This document shows, piece after piece, positions 54,081-64,000 of a stretch of 64,000 nucleotides of DNA. Each line of letters begins with the position of its first letter. The stretch's first letter is position 1. The position numbers and the translations under genes were made by a program. The notes beneath the pieces were generated by a model. That model saw nothing but the letters and a program-made list of their open reading frames with translations, did no database searches and was not told where the DNA came from. Source of the stretch: Shinisaurus crocodilurus (Eukaryota; Chordata; Lepidosauria; Squamata; Shinisauridae); the NCBI GenBank assembly GCA_021292165.1, contig CM037877.1, forward strand, positions 106,081,858 through 106,145,857. The letters run 5' to 3'.

Positions 54081-54427
54081 TTGATTTCCACCTGGAAATG
54101 TAAATCTTGACAAAAAGGCTGCTTTCTGTCTGTATTATTATCCAGTCATGAGAAAGGCATCCCCCCCCCCTTAAATTAAAAAGTCACACAGTGTCCCCTG
54201 GGTTTGAGGTTGCTGTTGTTGTTCTCAATATTCATCAGCTACTATGGCGGAGATACTTAATAAAGCAGACTTAGGCTATCACCAAGTGAGTCCATTCTCA
54301 ATGCTCCATCATTATACAGCATGTTACAAGTCAACAACTGGAAAACATTATAACAATGCCATGGGAAAAAAACATCATCTGAATCTTGAGTCATGAAAAG
54401 ACAGCACTTCAACAGCTAGCATTCTCC
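54081..54427. other. Unannotated region
   Basis: No gene or recognised repeat. Confidence 0.4.
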
Positions 54428-55405
54428 ATAGAATAATAGAAAAGTAGAGTTGGAAGGGGCCTACAAGGCCATCGAGTCCAACCCCCTGCTCAATGCAGGA
54501 ATCCATGTCAAAGCATCCCCGACAGATGGCTGTCCAGTTGCACCTTGAATGCCTCCAGAGTGGGAGAGCTCACCACCTCCCTAGGTAGTTGATTCCATTG
54601 TCTTATTGCTCTGACAGTCAGGAAATTTTTCCTGATGTTTAGGTGGAATCTGGGTTCCTGTAACTTGAGCCCATTATTCTGTGTCCTGCAAACTGGGATG
54701 ATCGAGAAGAGATCCTGGCCCTGCTCTGTGTGACAACCCTTCAAGTACTGGAAGAGTGCTATCATATCTCCCTTCAGTCTCTTCTTCTGAAGGCTAAACA
54801 TGCCCAGTTCTTTCAGTCTCTCCTCATAGGGCCTTGTTTCCAGTCCCTTTATCATCCTTGTTTCCCGCCTCTGAACCCTCTCCAGTTTGTCTACGTCCTT
54901 CTTAAATTGTGGTGCCCAGAACTGGACGCAGTACACAAGATGAGGCCTAACCATTGCCAAGTAAAGGGGAATTATTACTTCCCGCAATTTGGAAGCTATA
55001 CTTCTATTAATGCAGCCCAAAATAGCATTTGCCTTCTTTGCAGCCACATCGCATTGCTGGCTCATATTCAGTTTGTGATCTACAACAATTCCAAGATCCT
55101 TCTCACTTGTGGTATTGTTGAGCCAAGTGTTCCCCATTCTGTAACTGCATTTGGTTTCCTTTCCCTAGGTGCAGCACTTGGCATTTATCCCTATTAAATT
55201 TCATTCTGTTATTTTCGGCCCAGCGCTCCAGCCTATCGAGGTTGCTTTGAATTTTGTTTCTGTCTTCCAGAGTATTAGCTGTTCCACCCAACTTTGTGTC
55301 ATCTGCAAATTTGATAAGCATTCCCTGAACCTCCTCATCCAAGTCATTAATAAAAATGTTGAAGAGCACTGGGCCCAGGACCGAGCCCTGTGGTACCCCG
55401 CTCGC
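54428..55405 (-). pseudogene. CR1 LINE ORF2 3' portion, reverse transcriptase pseudogene
   Basis: Read on the minus strand, it begins at about 55405 in the reverse transcriptase ('MLFNIFINDLDEEV', catalytic 'IKFADDTKLGG'), continues with 'LHLGKGNQ', changes frame near 55140, and then runs 'TSEKDLGIVVDHKLNMS', 'VRPHLVYCVQFWAPQFKKDV' and 'QRRETRMIKGLETRPYEERL' to a stop at 54508. The 3' UTR ends in reversed CATAGAAT-like octamers at 54428. FADD in place of YADD is normal for CR1. Upstream domains are absent (5' truncation), and one frameshift separates the two blocks. Function in an intact element would be target-primed reverse transcription. Confidence 0.93.
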
Positions 55406-55859
55406 TTCCTATGTAGCACTGCAGTGCTTCTGCCAACTCAAATACAGAAATCATTCCAATCCATACAACAACAGTAAAAGTAAAGTTTCTCAAATAGCAC
55501 TACATATAAGCTTTTTATATATGCAGGCTGGTTCTCAAAGGCATGTTAGGCGTGCGTGATATCCGCAGCACAAAAAGTTGTGAGGCATAAATAAGTCATC
55601 AAAGACCAAAACCCATGTGTAGAACCTCCGCACTAGCTGATCTCAAATAATCAAACACAATACTTTTTCAGTGGAGAGAATTCACACATTAAGCTGTGCC
55701 TCATCATCGATGCGTGGAGGAATCAAGTGATGATATGTGTGCTTTTATAAGGTGGAGAGTCTCTAGGTGGAGAGTCTCCTTGTTCTTCTGCAAAGCACTA
55801 TTCATGTCAAGATGGCCCTGCAGGCAGTGATGGGGGAGAAAGCCATTCAGTTCACATGG
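55406..55859. other. Unannotated region
   Basis: No gene or recognised repeat. Confidence 0.4.
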
Positions 55860-56105
55860 CATGTAATTTAAATGCCAACTTACCTAATTTCATACTTTCA
55901 AACCAGTGTGTGAACCAAAACAGCTATCTTTTAAAATTCATACTTCTCCAAATTTTGCAATGGACTCTCCAACCAAGAAATGCTTACAAAAATGCATTGA
56001 TTGGTGAAAATAACATTAAAACATGCACTACATGAGGAAAATTGCTTACAAAGAAATGGGTATATTAGGTAAAATTACATACATAAATGCATGAATTAAA
56101 GGAGA
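55860..56105 (-). mobile_element. TAGGGATG-type MITE fragment, family G
   Basis: 'caaattttgcaatggactct', 'ccaaccaagaaatgcttaca' and 'gaggaaaattgcttacaaag' match 47110-47330 in order. Both termini are missing. Confidence 0.6.
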
Positions 56106-56639
56106 CCTGCTAGCATCTCCTTTGTTAAGGCCCATGAATAGAAACACACACATTCCACCATGTTAAACGGCGATGAGGGGATGGGTTGTTCTAACCTATA
56201 TAAAATTGGAATGGTTTTACCAATCTCTCTGATGTTTACAGATGCCAGAAAGAGGGGATGGTTTTACATACCCAGATAATTTCAGTAAGATTGGTGAAGG
56301 TTTGAGGGAGAAAAAGCAGTTTAAAGACAAAAAAACCCCCAAAACCTCTTCCTCTAAAAGTGAGTTTCAGTATTTGATTGGCAACCTTATTTCCCACTGT
56401 TTCTAGGGGGGGAAATGAAAAGTTTTTCATCTAAACAATCAATTGTTTCCTATTCCTCTTGCATTGTAGTTGGCAGAATACTATTTTTGTTTATATACTT
56501 TTTTTTTTTTATATATAAGCTATTTAACATGTAATGAGAGTCACAGGTCTTTCATAATGATTGCGCAGCCACAGATGCTTCTCTTTCTCTCCCTCTCACT
56601 TCACAACTGATATGGAATTTTGAAGGGGAGGGAAATAAC
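56106..56639. other. Unannotated region
   Basis: No gene or recognised repeat. T-run at about 56500-56510. Confidence 0.4.
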
Positions 56640-57160
56640 TGTCACCTTGATGAAAGCCAGTGAGACTGTCTGGATCGTGGGGAGCTGAAGTGGCAATCTG
56701 GGGGGTGGGGTGGGGTGGGGAGGTGGGGGGAAGGGAAGGGAAGGAAAGGTCTTGGAGCCCCCTCCCTTCCCTCGCCATCCCCCCTCTGAGGCAGTACAGT
56801 TGTCACTTCAGTGCCGCTTATGGCCCTTCGAAGCAGCAATCCACAAGGAGGCCACAAAGAGGCAGCCTCAGAGACAGCCTGTTTTGCAGCTTCAGCACCA
56901 CTCATGGTGACCATAAAGTAGCAATCTGCTTGGGGAGACAGGGGAAGGGAGGAGGCCTTGTGGCCTCCACTCCTCTGTGGGCTCCCCCAAACTCAGAGGT
57001 AGATCTTTTGCCACTTCATTGCCACTCCCGGTGGCGCTGAAGCGGCAAACTGCTCCAGGAGAAACTGCTCCAGGCAAACCACTCCAGGAGAGCTGCTCCC
57101 TGCTGCTTCAGTGCTAGTCGTGGTGGTGCTAAAGTAGCAAACCATTCCAGACGGACTGGA
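56640..57160. repeat. GC-rich degenerate array with G-quadruplex-like tract
   Basis: At least four degenerate copies of a unit with the pattern 'cttcagtgcc...ggtggcgctgaagcggcaa' occur near 56800-56850, 56890-56935, 57015-57055 and 57098-57150; each is roughly palindromic. At 56699-56740 '(GGGGT)n'-like sequence ('ggggtggggtggggtgggga') could form a G-quadruplex. Frames here (such as 56660-57040) are low-complexity by-products. Confidence 0.6.
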
Positions 57161-57404
57161 GAAGGGAGATCAAGGATTTCGTATCAACTGTAGAATTTTG
57201 AACAAGACATACAACCAGAATAAAAGCTGCAAAGCAATACTTTAATCATATAGCCACAGAGAGAAGAAAAGCTCATAATAAGGCCTTTGTAATCCAAGAC
57301 ATGCCCGCTCCCGCGCATCCCATGAATAGGACAATCCCAGCCATATAGCCTCATATCACCTGAGGATGGATCTACACACCATGAGAAATATGTAGTTAGG
57401 GAGC
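57161..57404. other. Unannotated region
   Basis: No recognised feature. Confidence 0.4.
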
Positions 57405-57556
57405 ATGGGGAGCTGTTTCATACTGAATCAGACCATTGGTCTATCTAGCTCAGTATTGCCTACACTGACTGTCAGCAGCTTGGCAAGAACCTTTCCCAGC
57501 TCTATGTGAAGGTGCCAGGACTGAACCGGGGACCTTTTACATGCACAGATCAGTGT
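57405..57556 (-). mobile_element. tRNA-Ala-derived SINE, reversed
   Basis: From left: 'actgaatcagaccattggtc', 'tatctagctcagtattgcct', 'acactgactgtcagcagctt', then the tRNA B-box region 'ggactgaaccggggacctt' and a partial anticodon-arm region 'acatgcacagatcagtg'. The reverse complement of the right end resembles tRNA-Ala, with the A box lost. Confidence 0.8.
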
Positions 57557-58559
57557 TAAAGAAAGAAATGTTAAACATACCCTTCAATGAAAAATGAAAC
57601 TCTAGAAATTATTTTCCCCTCTTCTAGGGTTGTGGATGACAAAGTTGATGGCATTCAATATTTATGCGTTCTTTCTTTGGCATACAATGGAGTTCAAAAC
57701 AAGTGGCAGAGTAAAAAAAAAGAAAAAAGCTTACAACAAGTAAGAAACTCTAAATCCTTTTCAAACCCACGACCTTTTTCAATTCATCAGAAGGCTGAAG
57801 TTTTCTTTCAAGCACTGCTGCATCTGTTTTATGATATTGTGTTCATGGCTGGCTGAGAATTACTGCTTCTATAAGCCTTCTTTTGCTATTGCTGAAGTCA
57901 AAGAGAATTCTGCTACTTGCATCCCTCAGGTACAAGTGAAAAAACAGCTGTAGCATAATGGATTGGATGGAATATTCTTGTGTTTGTGTTGCACTTGAAA
58001 GAATAGCGCTTACTCTCTTGGAAGATGAGTTTATTAAATAAAGGACCAAACTTTTGGGGCTTGACCAGAAAGGCTGTTTCTTGCTGTAAACATTCAGGCA
58101 TAGTCACATTGTTCAGAATTCATTGGAGATGTTTGACATCCAATAACTTGTCATCAACAACCTTGCATACACACAAACAAGCACAAACAAGAGGGGGGGA
58201 GGAAGAGGAGGAGGAGGTGGTGGAGGGTGGATGTTGTTTAGATATCTACATGAACTTCTTAGCACACATCTGGGGAGTTATAACATTCTGTTAACCATTT
58301 CACAGGAAGTTGCACAACCAAACTACTCCATGGTGAGAGATCTCACTTCAGGTTAGGTAGTTTGGTCATCTACATGGCCTCACCCTCTCTCCTAATCCCA
58401 GATATGTATGGTGGGACTTAAATTTTTCATCTCCCCCCATAGCTATCTTCAGTGAGCTAATTTGCTTCTCATTTGCTTCCCACCTCTACAGTGCCCTTTC
58501 TGAGATGGGGCAACCAGAAGTATCAGCTGACTCCACAAGCCAACCAGCACACCCCAGGC
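57557..58559. other. Unannotated region
   Basis: No supported gene. A G/A-rich tract lies at 58190-58230. Confidence 0.4.
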
Positions 58560-58898
58560 CCTATACAACCCTTGAGGCCAAGCCACGATAGCCTGATTAA
58601 CTTGTCCTTAAGAGTGGCCATGCAGATTGACTTATCATAAGATATAGTGATGCTCAGCAATTTGGATGGCTTCAAAAGGGACCTCTAGTATCAGAAGCAG
58701 TACAGTAAGTGTCTGTATACTAGTTGCTGGGGAACATGAGTGGGAGGGTGCTATTGCACTCATGTCCTACTTGTGGGTTTTCCACAGACACCTGGTTGGC
58801 CACTGACTGTATGAACAAAATGCAGGAATAGATAGACCCTTGATCTGGTCCAGCATGGCTCTTCTTATGTTCTTATGACTCACCTCATCTCTTTTCCC
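58560..58898 (+). mobile_element. CR1 LINE 3' end, TTCTTATG type
   Basis: From about 58640 the sequence is typical: 'tactagttgctggggaacat', 'gagtgggagggtgctattgc', 'ctggttggccactgactgta', 'gatctggtccagcatggctc', ending 'ttcttatgttcttatg', a duplicated octamer. The start is uncertain. It is the sense counterpart of 11605-11800. Confidence 0.85.
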
Positions 58899-59343
58899 TA
58901 AACAAGCTACTCTTTTAGGGTCAGGGAATCTTCTGGAATATCATGCAAGAAATGGGGCCAATATGGGGTTTCCTAGAAAACCCTCAATTTGGAAATGTGT
59001 CAGACTGATATACTCAAAATGAGTGCATACACTGCAAAGATATCTCAGTTTTATATCACTTTAACTGCCATGGTTCCTCCAAACAGTGCAGCTTGGTGAA
59101 AACTGAGACTTTTCTCTTAAAGATCCCAGCCCCCCCCCCTTCACAGAACTACAATTCCCACAAGGAATTACTATGAAATGTTGTAATGTTTATGTTGTAA
59201 TGTTTTTGTTGTAATGTAGATATCTCCAATTTAAAGGTAATACAAAGCAAACATATTGAAAGACAAGGGCAAAATTGTTGAATGCTTGAGTTTAATACAA
59301 AGTATAGAGGAAATTTTAATTGAATATAACATGCGGTTGAACT
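58899..59343. other. Unannotated region
   Basis: Short direct repeats 'atgttgtaatgtttatgttg' / 'taatgtttttgttgtaatgt' at 59178-59218; otherwise nothing recognised. Confidence 0.4.
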
Positions 59344-59597
59344 GGAGACCCAGTGTGGCATAGTGGTTAGAGTGTTGGGCTGGGACTCAGAAGATCTGGG
59401 TTCTAGTCCCCACTCGGCCATGAAGCTCAGTGTATGATTTTGGGCCAGTCACTGACTCTCAGCTTAACCTAACTCACAGGGTGGTTGTGAAGATGAAATG
59501 GGGAGGAGGAGGAGGATCATGTAAGCCGCCTTGGGCTCCTTGCAAGAGGCAAAAGGTGGGATATACATTTAGTAATAAACAAACAAACAAACAAAGT
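59344..59597 (+). mobile_element. tRNA-derived SINE with MIR-like core and L2-like tail
   Basis: A box 'tggcatagtggttagagtg', B box 'gggttctagtcc', core 'acagggtggttgtgaagatg' and tail 'gccgccttgggctccttgca', ending in (AAAC)n. Full-length, same family as 2242-2480. The (AAAC)n end differs from the AAAT-type end of other copies. Confidence 0.9.
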
Positions 59598-60118
59598 AAA
59601 TATAGGAGCCCAAGTTACAAAAAACTCTGTATGGGATCTTTAGAGTTCAGAGTCTTAGAGTTCAGGCATTTAGGAGATGACTCTGCAGTACCTCCTTAGT
59701 TTGACTGTATCTCCTATCACTCTTGCAGCTTCCAAAGCCTTTTGAATTAAAAAAAAATCAGCAGCCTTTATTAGGACCAACTGAAAAGTCACCAAATAGT
59801 CAGCAAGCTTTGTAGGACTCTTCTTCAAGCTGGATCCTATTTTGAACAAAATTAGCATCATCGTCGTCATCATGGGGTGTGTTGGTGGTCATGGTGTAAT
59901 TTCAGAAATGTAGAAAATGTAATTTCAGAATGAAAATGAAAATGTGCCTTTCATGAGTCATGTGATTGGATGTATGGGGTGGGATCATGGTATGTGTGTG
60001 GGAGGGGGTCATGTTGCAAGCTTGAACTGGGTCTCCCAAAGATGATGCTTGGGTCCTGCACATCTCTTTTGCCTCTGTCTTTCCAAACAGGGTGGGCTAG
60101 GCAGAGAGAGCCTAAGCT
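59598..60118. other. Unannotated region
   Basis: No recognised gene. Confidence 0.4.
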
Positions 60119-60243
60119 TGCAATTCTATGCATGTTTAGACAGAAAAAGTCCAACAACTCAATATGCCCCAGCGAGCCACACTGACTGGGGCATGCTGGG
60201 AGTTGTAGGACTTTTTTCTTTCTAAGCAGGCATAGAATTGTGC
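60119..60243. mobile_element. Palindromic foldback MITE, family H
   Basis: Ends 'gcaattctatgcatgtttag' and 'taagcaggcatagaattgtg' are inverted; 'agaaaaagtccaacaactca' pairs with 'gagttgtaggacttttttct'. The core is 'gactggggcatgctgg'. Third copy of the family. Confidence 0.85.
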
Positions 60244-60339
60244 TTTAAGACATTATGGGGTGCATCAGGCAAAAACAAAACAAAACAAAAAAAGCAGCCC
60301 CAATGCCAGTTAAAATTTAATAATACAATGGACAGTGCA

Positions 60340-60425
60340 CTGTATTTATTTATTTAATTAATTCGCTTTTATACCGCCCAATAGCCGAAGCTCTCTTGGA
60401 AGTTTACAACAGTTAAAACAGTTGT
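60340..60425 (-). mobile_element. L2-type LINE tail, reversed
   Basis: 'tttatttatttaattaattc' followed by 'ataccgcccaatagccgaag' and 'ctctcttggaagtttacaac'. Confidence 0.75.
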
Positions 60426-60788
60426 ATAATGATACCCCAAAATCTTACATCTGAGATGAGCTGCCTTACCTTGCCCGCTGATAGGTCGAGGTAGGAGTCC
60501 CAGCAGCGCATCTAAGCAGGCTTGAGAGATGTTGACCTCTATTGTAAAGACAATTTTTACTGTTTTTCCTTGCCCTACACATAGTTTTTAAGCACTTCCA
60601 TTCACAGTGTTCTTACTATGTCTGCTTGGGACATACGTAATCTATACATGTCTCAACCAATCTCCATGTTCTGTGAGTATGTAGTTCCTCCGTCCCTTCC
60701 ACCCTCCTTTAAAATAAAGCATTTCCTCTGCATTCCCCACCACCACCATCACCACCACCTCCCCAGTAGGATTGCTCTGTCCAAATGC
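60426..60788. other. Unannotated region
   Basis: No gene. A (CCA/CAC)n-like tract is at 60738-60760. Confidence 0.4.
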
Positions 60789-61082
60789 TTTATTTATTTA
60801 TTTAATTAATTAATTGCTTGCTTGCTCAATTTTTATCCCTCCTTTCCACTAAAAAATACTGCTTAAGGTGGCTAACCATGAAGTACAGAAAAAATAATGA
60901 AATACTTAATAATGACAACATTAAATTCATCAATTAAAAATAGAAACACATCAACAAAATGTGTTGTTGCAAATACACAAAACAACAACAACAAATAAAC
61001 AAAGAAAAGCACCTCAGTAAGAAAGAAATAACAGCACCCACCAGATTAAAAACCCAGTTCAGCAACAAGTCAGTTTACACAC
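60789..61082 (-). mobile_element. LINE or SINE 3' tail, reversed, with A-rich body
   Basis: (ATTT)n/(AATT)n tract, then 'tttatccctcctttccacta' and 'tgcttaaggtggctaaccat', resembling the reversed L2-like tail on SINEs, followed by an A/C-rich stretch with 'aacaacaacaacaa'. Confidence 0.5.
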
Positions 61083-61186
61083 CTGTCTGAAACCCTGGAC
61101 AAATGCTGCCAGTCAGTGTAGACAAGACAATACCGAGTTAGATGGACCAGTAGTCTTACTGGGTATAAGGAAGCTTCCTATGTTCC
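61083..61186 (+). mobile_element. tRNA-Ala-type SINE, 5'-truncated
   Basis: 'gtcagtgtagacaagacaat', 'accgagttagatggaccagt' and the end 'aggaagcttcctatgttcc' are the 3' body of the SINE, like 10345-10487. Confidence 0.8.
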
Positions 61187-61311
61187 AGTCTACAACTTCA
61201 GCTATGTTCTAGAATGTATGCTGTTGGGGTGACTCAGTTGGGGTCTCTCCTAAGACTACGATAGCCCTGCCCCTCTGTATTTAACAGCAGAAATTAAGCA
61301 GGTGATGCTTC

Positions 61312-61503
61312 GGAACATAGGGGGGCCCTTTTACCGAAGCTATTTGTCCATCTACCTGGTACTCTGACTTGCATCACCACGCCTTTCCAGTCACCTCTTA
61401 CTTGAGCCTTCTAAGACTTAGAATCTAAGTGGAAGTGCCAGGGATTGAAGCTGGGACCTTGAGCATGCAAAATGCGTGTTTTACTACTGATCTACAGTTC
61501 CTC
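61312..61503 (-). mobile_element. tRNA-Ala-derived SINE, reversed, with tRNA head
   Basis: The left end 'ggaacatagg' is the reversed 3' terminus. The right part holds 'gtgccagggattgaagctgg' (B box, reversed), 'gaccttgagcatgcaaaatg' (anticodon arm, TGC-like) and 'ctactgatctacagttcctc' (A box, reversed). The body in between is diverged. Confidence 0.75.
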
Positions 61504-62057
61504 AAGGTTTTCCTGGTATGGAGATAAAGTGCTGGGGAAAGCATCACCTGCTTATTTAAAACAATACTAGATATAAAACAATCCATTATTTAAACCCATT
61601 GTTATCATTTTAGAATGCTGTTGCTTTTTGAAAATGAAATCTCATTGGTTCAGGGTTTGTTTGTGTGGGTTTTGTTTTGTTTTTGTTTTTTTGTTTTTTA
61701 AATGTGCAAGTTATTTTGTCATGCCATAACCTTGTTTCTTCCCCCCCGCCCCCATCCTCAAAAAACTATGGCTGGTACCGCACCTCTGCAATGATGACTC
61801 ACCCTTTTAAATGACTAATGAAGGTGTTGCTATGATACTGCTTTGGGACTAGTTGTAGTAGTTTCAGAATTTAGCTCATGAGTTTCTTTTAAATATGAGA
61901 TATTTAAACAAATAAAAGCTCATGAATTCAAATGATGATTTGAAAGTCATAGATGTGGGAGCTGGCTCCTAAAGCTGCTGCTGCTTACCATGGGGAATGT
62001 TACCACAAGTACAAAGGGTTGGGGGGGGGCACAGATCAACATAACCTGGAACAAGAT
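61504..62057. other. Unannotated region
   Basis: No gene or recognised repeat. Confidence 0.4.
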
Positions 62058-62137
62058 TAACAGTGCAACTGTACGCATATTTACTCAAAAGTGAGTCCCA
62101 TTACTCCCAAGCAAGTGAACATAGGATTGCAGCCCCC
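62058..62137. mobile_element. Short palindromic repeat, family I
   Basis: 'gcaactgtacgcatatttac' mirrored by 'gtgaacataggattgcag', with 'aaagtgagtcccattactcc' at the centre. Counterpart of 19978-20062. Confidence 0.6.
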
Positions 62138-62479
62138 ACTCCGCAGACCTCTTCAGTTCTGCAAGACTCACTTTACTTTGCTGCCTTTTTTTATTGGCTC
62201 TGCTTATCGCTTTTGAGAACAGCCTGACTGAAAGAAATTAAGAAGGTGGCATGGCATGGAGATGAACAGTGGTGGTGGGGACATTACAAAGGTAAAACTA
62301 CACATTCCAAATTATGTTGAGAGTGAAAATGGCATTCCTATATCAAATTCTTCCTTCTCTCCTGTAATGTGGAGAGACTGCTTTTGGCAGCATTTTGAAG
62401 GTGAAGTAGCTCAAATCCATCGCAAATAGGACACCATAGTTAATGTAGTTCCATCAGTAGAGGTGCCCAGAGCACCACC
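62138..62479. other. Unannotated region
   Basis: No recognised feature. Confidence 0.4.
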
Positions 62480-63484
62480 TGGTTCAATTTTACTGAATGA
62501 GTTTCAGTTTTTGAGGCCCAAGGATGTGGACAAGGTGCTTGACCAAGTCTGGTCAACCACCTGTGTGCTTGACCCTTGCCATGGCTTATTACTACTAATA
62601 GGGAAGGGATATCAGGCTGGGCCCAGGAGGTCGTAAACTCCTCCTTGAGAGAGGGAGTGGTGCTTGCCTCTTTAAAGAAGGCAGTAATTAGGCCACTTTT
62701 GACGAAGCCTAACCTGGACCCGGATGATGATAACAACTATAGGCCAGTAGCCAACATCCCCTTCCTGGGCAAGGTGCTTGAACGGGTGGTTGCTGGTTAA
62801 CTCCAGGCATTCTTAAATGAAATGGATTATCTAAACCCATATCGATCAGACTTCAGGCCTAGTTTTGGAACAGAAACTGCCTTGGTCACCCTGGTGGATG
62901 ACCTTTGCCAGGAGAGGGACAGGGGGAGTGCGACCCTGTTGATTCTCTTGGACCTCTCAGCAGCTTTCATTACCATCAACCATGGTATCCTTCTTGATAG
63001 GCTGTCTGGGTTGGGAGTTGGAGGCACTGCACTGCCGTGGTTCTATTCCTACTTGGAAAACTGATTCCAGAAGGAGGTGCTGGAGGATTATTGTTCTGTC
63101 CCTTGGCAGCTATGCTATGGGGTTCCACAGGGCTCTGTTCCATCTCCCATGCTGTTCAACATCTACATGAAACTGCTGGGGGAGGTTATCCAGAAGTGTG
63201 GGCTGAGGTATCATCAATATGCAGATGACACCCAGCTCAATCTCTCCTTTTCAACAAATCCAGGTGAGGTGGTGACTGCTCTGAATCAGTGCCTGGGCAT
63301 GGTAATGAGGGCCAATAAACTGAGTCTTAATCCAGACAAGATGGACGTACTGTTAGTGGGTGCTTCACCTGCCCGGATGAATGATATTTAACCTGTTGTA
63401 GAGACGGTTTATTGCTGTAAACTACCCAGAAAGCTTCGGCCTTTGGGTGGTATAGAAATAAAATTATTATTGATGATGATGATG

Positions 63485-63516
<32 letters not shown>

Positions 63517-63768
63517 AAAGGATCAAGTTCATAGTTTGGGGGTGCTCTTGGATCTAGCACTGACACTAGAGGCACACGTGGTCTCAGTAGCATGGAGCAC
63601 CTTTTATCAGCTTCGGCTGACATACCAACTACATCCTTATCTGGACAGGGATAGCCTAGCTACAGTTATCCATGCTCTGATAACCTCTTGTCTGGATTAC
63701 TCCAGTGTGATATATGTGGGCCTGCCTTTAAAAACAGTCCATAAACTTCAGCTGGTCCAAAACATTCA
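62480..63768 (+). pseudogene. L2-type LINE reverse transcriptase pseudogene
   Basis: The order of motifs matches 43123-44202: 'YRPVANIPFLGKVLERVV' (about 62735-62795), 'LLDLSAAFITINHGILL' (about 62945-63000), 'GVPQGSVPSPMLFNIYM' (about 63119-63170), 'YHQYADDTQLNLSF' (about 63207-63250), 'LNPDKMDVLLV' (about 63325-63360), then 'HSLGVLLDLALTL' and 'KLQLVQN' up to about 63765. Stops at 62798 and 63061 and frameshifts break it into pieces. It is interrupted at about 63388-63518 by an L2-type tail with an ATG tract, and it ends abruptly at a family A MITE. YADD is retained but the gene is dead. Confidence 0.88.
63388..63518 (+). mobile_element. L2-tail-type short insertion with (ATG)n end
   Basis: 'ctgtaaactacccagaaagc' and 'ttcggcctttgggtggtata' plus 'gaaataaaattattatt' is the sense L2-like 3' end, followed by (GATGAT)n to 63517. 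It splits the L2 reverse transcriptase after 'SPARMND'. It is either a severely 5'-truncated L2 or a SINE carrying that tail. Confidence 0.75.
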
Positions 63769-63769
63769 T

Positions 63770-64000
63770 TCATTCAATTTTATGTAAATTGCCCTAGATC
63801 CATGCACTTTTCATGGGTGTATTTGAACAAAACATGCAAAATACCCCGATTTACACAAGGCCTGTAAAGTTGTGTAAAGTTATGCAAATTGTGCAACTTA
63901 ACGCAATTTGTGCAAATTTTCTTAGCGTTTAAAAAAAGATGTGCAAACTGTGGCCCGTCTCAGAGATGGAAGTCCATGGAGGAAGCCAACTCAGCTCGCT
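63770..64000. mobile_element. TAGGGATG-type MITE, family A, cut by the window end
   Basis: 'cctagatccatgcacttttc', 'aaaatacc.cgatttacaca', 'gtgcaaattttcttagcgtt' and 'gtctcagagatggaagtcc' match the right half of family A (49350-49560). The left terminus is missing and the right lies beyond the window. Confidence 0.75.

Overview
The window reads as repeat-rich, non-coding DNA from an amniote, most probably a squamate reptile. The clues are: CR1 retrotransposons with the octamer 3' end (CATAGAAT on the + strand when the element is reversed), another CR1 type ending TTCTTATG, a recently active L2/CR1-type LINE, tRNA-derived SINEs with a MIR-like core and an L2-like tail, a tRNA-Ala-derived SINE, 5S-rRNA-derived SINEs, hAT elements, many foldback MITEs, and frequent microsatellites. 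This is inferred from family resemblance alone. No host protein-coding exon, tRNA gene, rRNA gene or CRISPR array could be supported. The window is best read as intergenic or intronic sequence. Most long open frames fall in repeats, GC-rich palindromes or microsatellites.

Layout. 1-6 kb: possible LTR remnants, a MITE split by a SINE, a 5S-rRNA/CR1 chimeric SINE, a composite palindrome, and a MITE inserted in a tRNA-Ala SINE. 6.7-8.3 kb: a near-perfect 83-bp-arm inverted repeat, a diverged tandem duplication, and a 534-bp foldback element. 9.7-12.1 kb: a GC-rich hAT element with an exact 8-bp target duplication, MITEs, a GC-rich hairpin block and a CR1 3' end. 13-25 kb: MITEs, SINEs, hAT elements, a second 5S-type SINE and L2 tails. 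27-41 kb: further MITEs, an L2 remnant split by an unknown insert, GC-rich repeats, and several single-copy-like A/T-rich stretches that may be conserved non-coding elements. 42-45.4 kb: the richest block, a CR1 LINE whose ORF1 (zinc-ribbon-like motif, coiled coil, SGNH esterase) is interrupted by an L2-type LINE carrying an almost intact reverse transcriptase frame. 46-57 kb: a second chimeric 5S/CR1 SINE, MITEs, long dinucleotide tracts, a CR1 reverse transcriptase pseudogene, and a GC-rich degenerate array. 58-64 kb: CR1, SINE and L2 copies, ending in an L2 pseudogene interrupted twice.

The genes do not form a pathway. The functional logic visible is parasitic: autonomous LINEs (CR1 and L2 types) appear to have supplied the tails, and by inference the reverse transcriptase, used by several SINE families with different RNA polymerase III heads (tRNA and 5S rRNA). 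Non-autonomous DNA elements, many sharing the terminus TAGGGATG, inserted among and into them. The most interesting observations are the 5S/CR1 chimeric SINE family (two copies sharing one junction), the TAGGGATG foldback superfamily, the nested L2-in-CR1 insertion, and the inverted repeat at 6771-6959.
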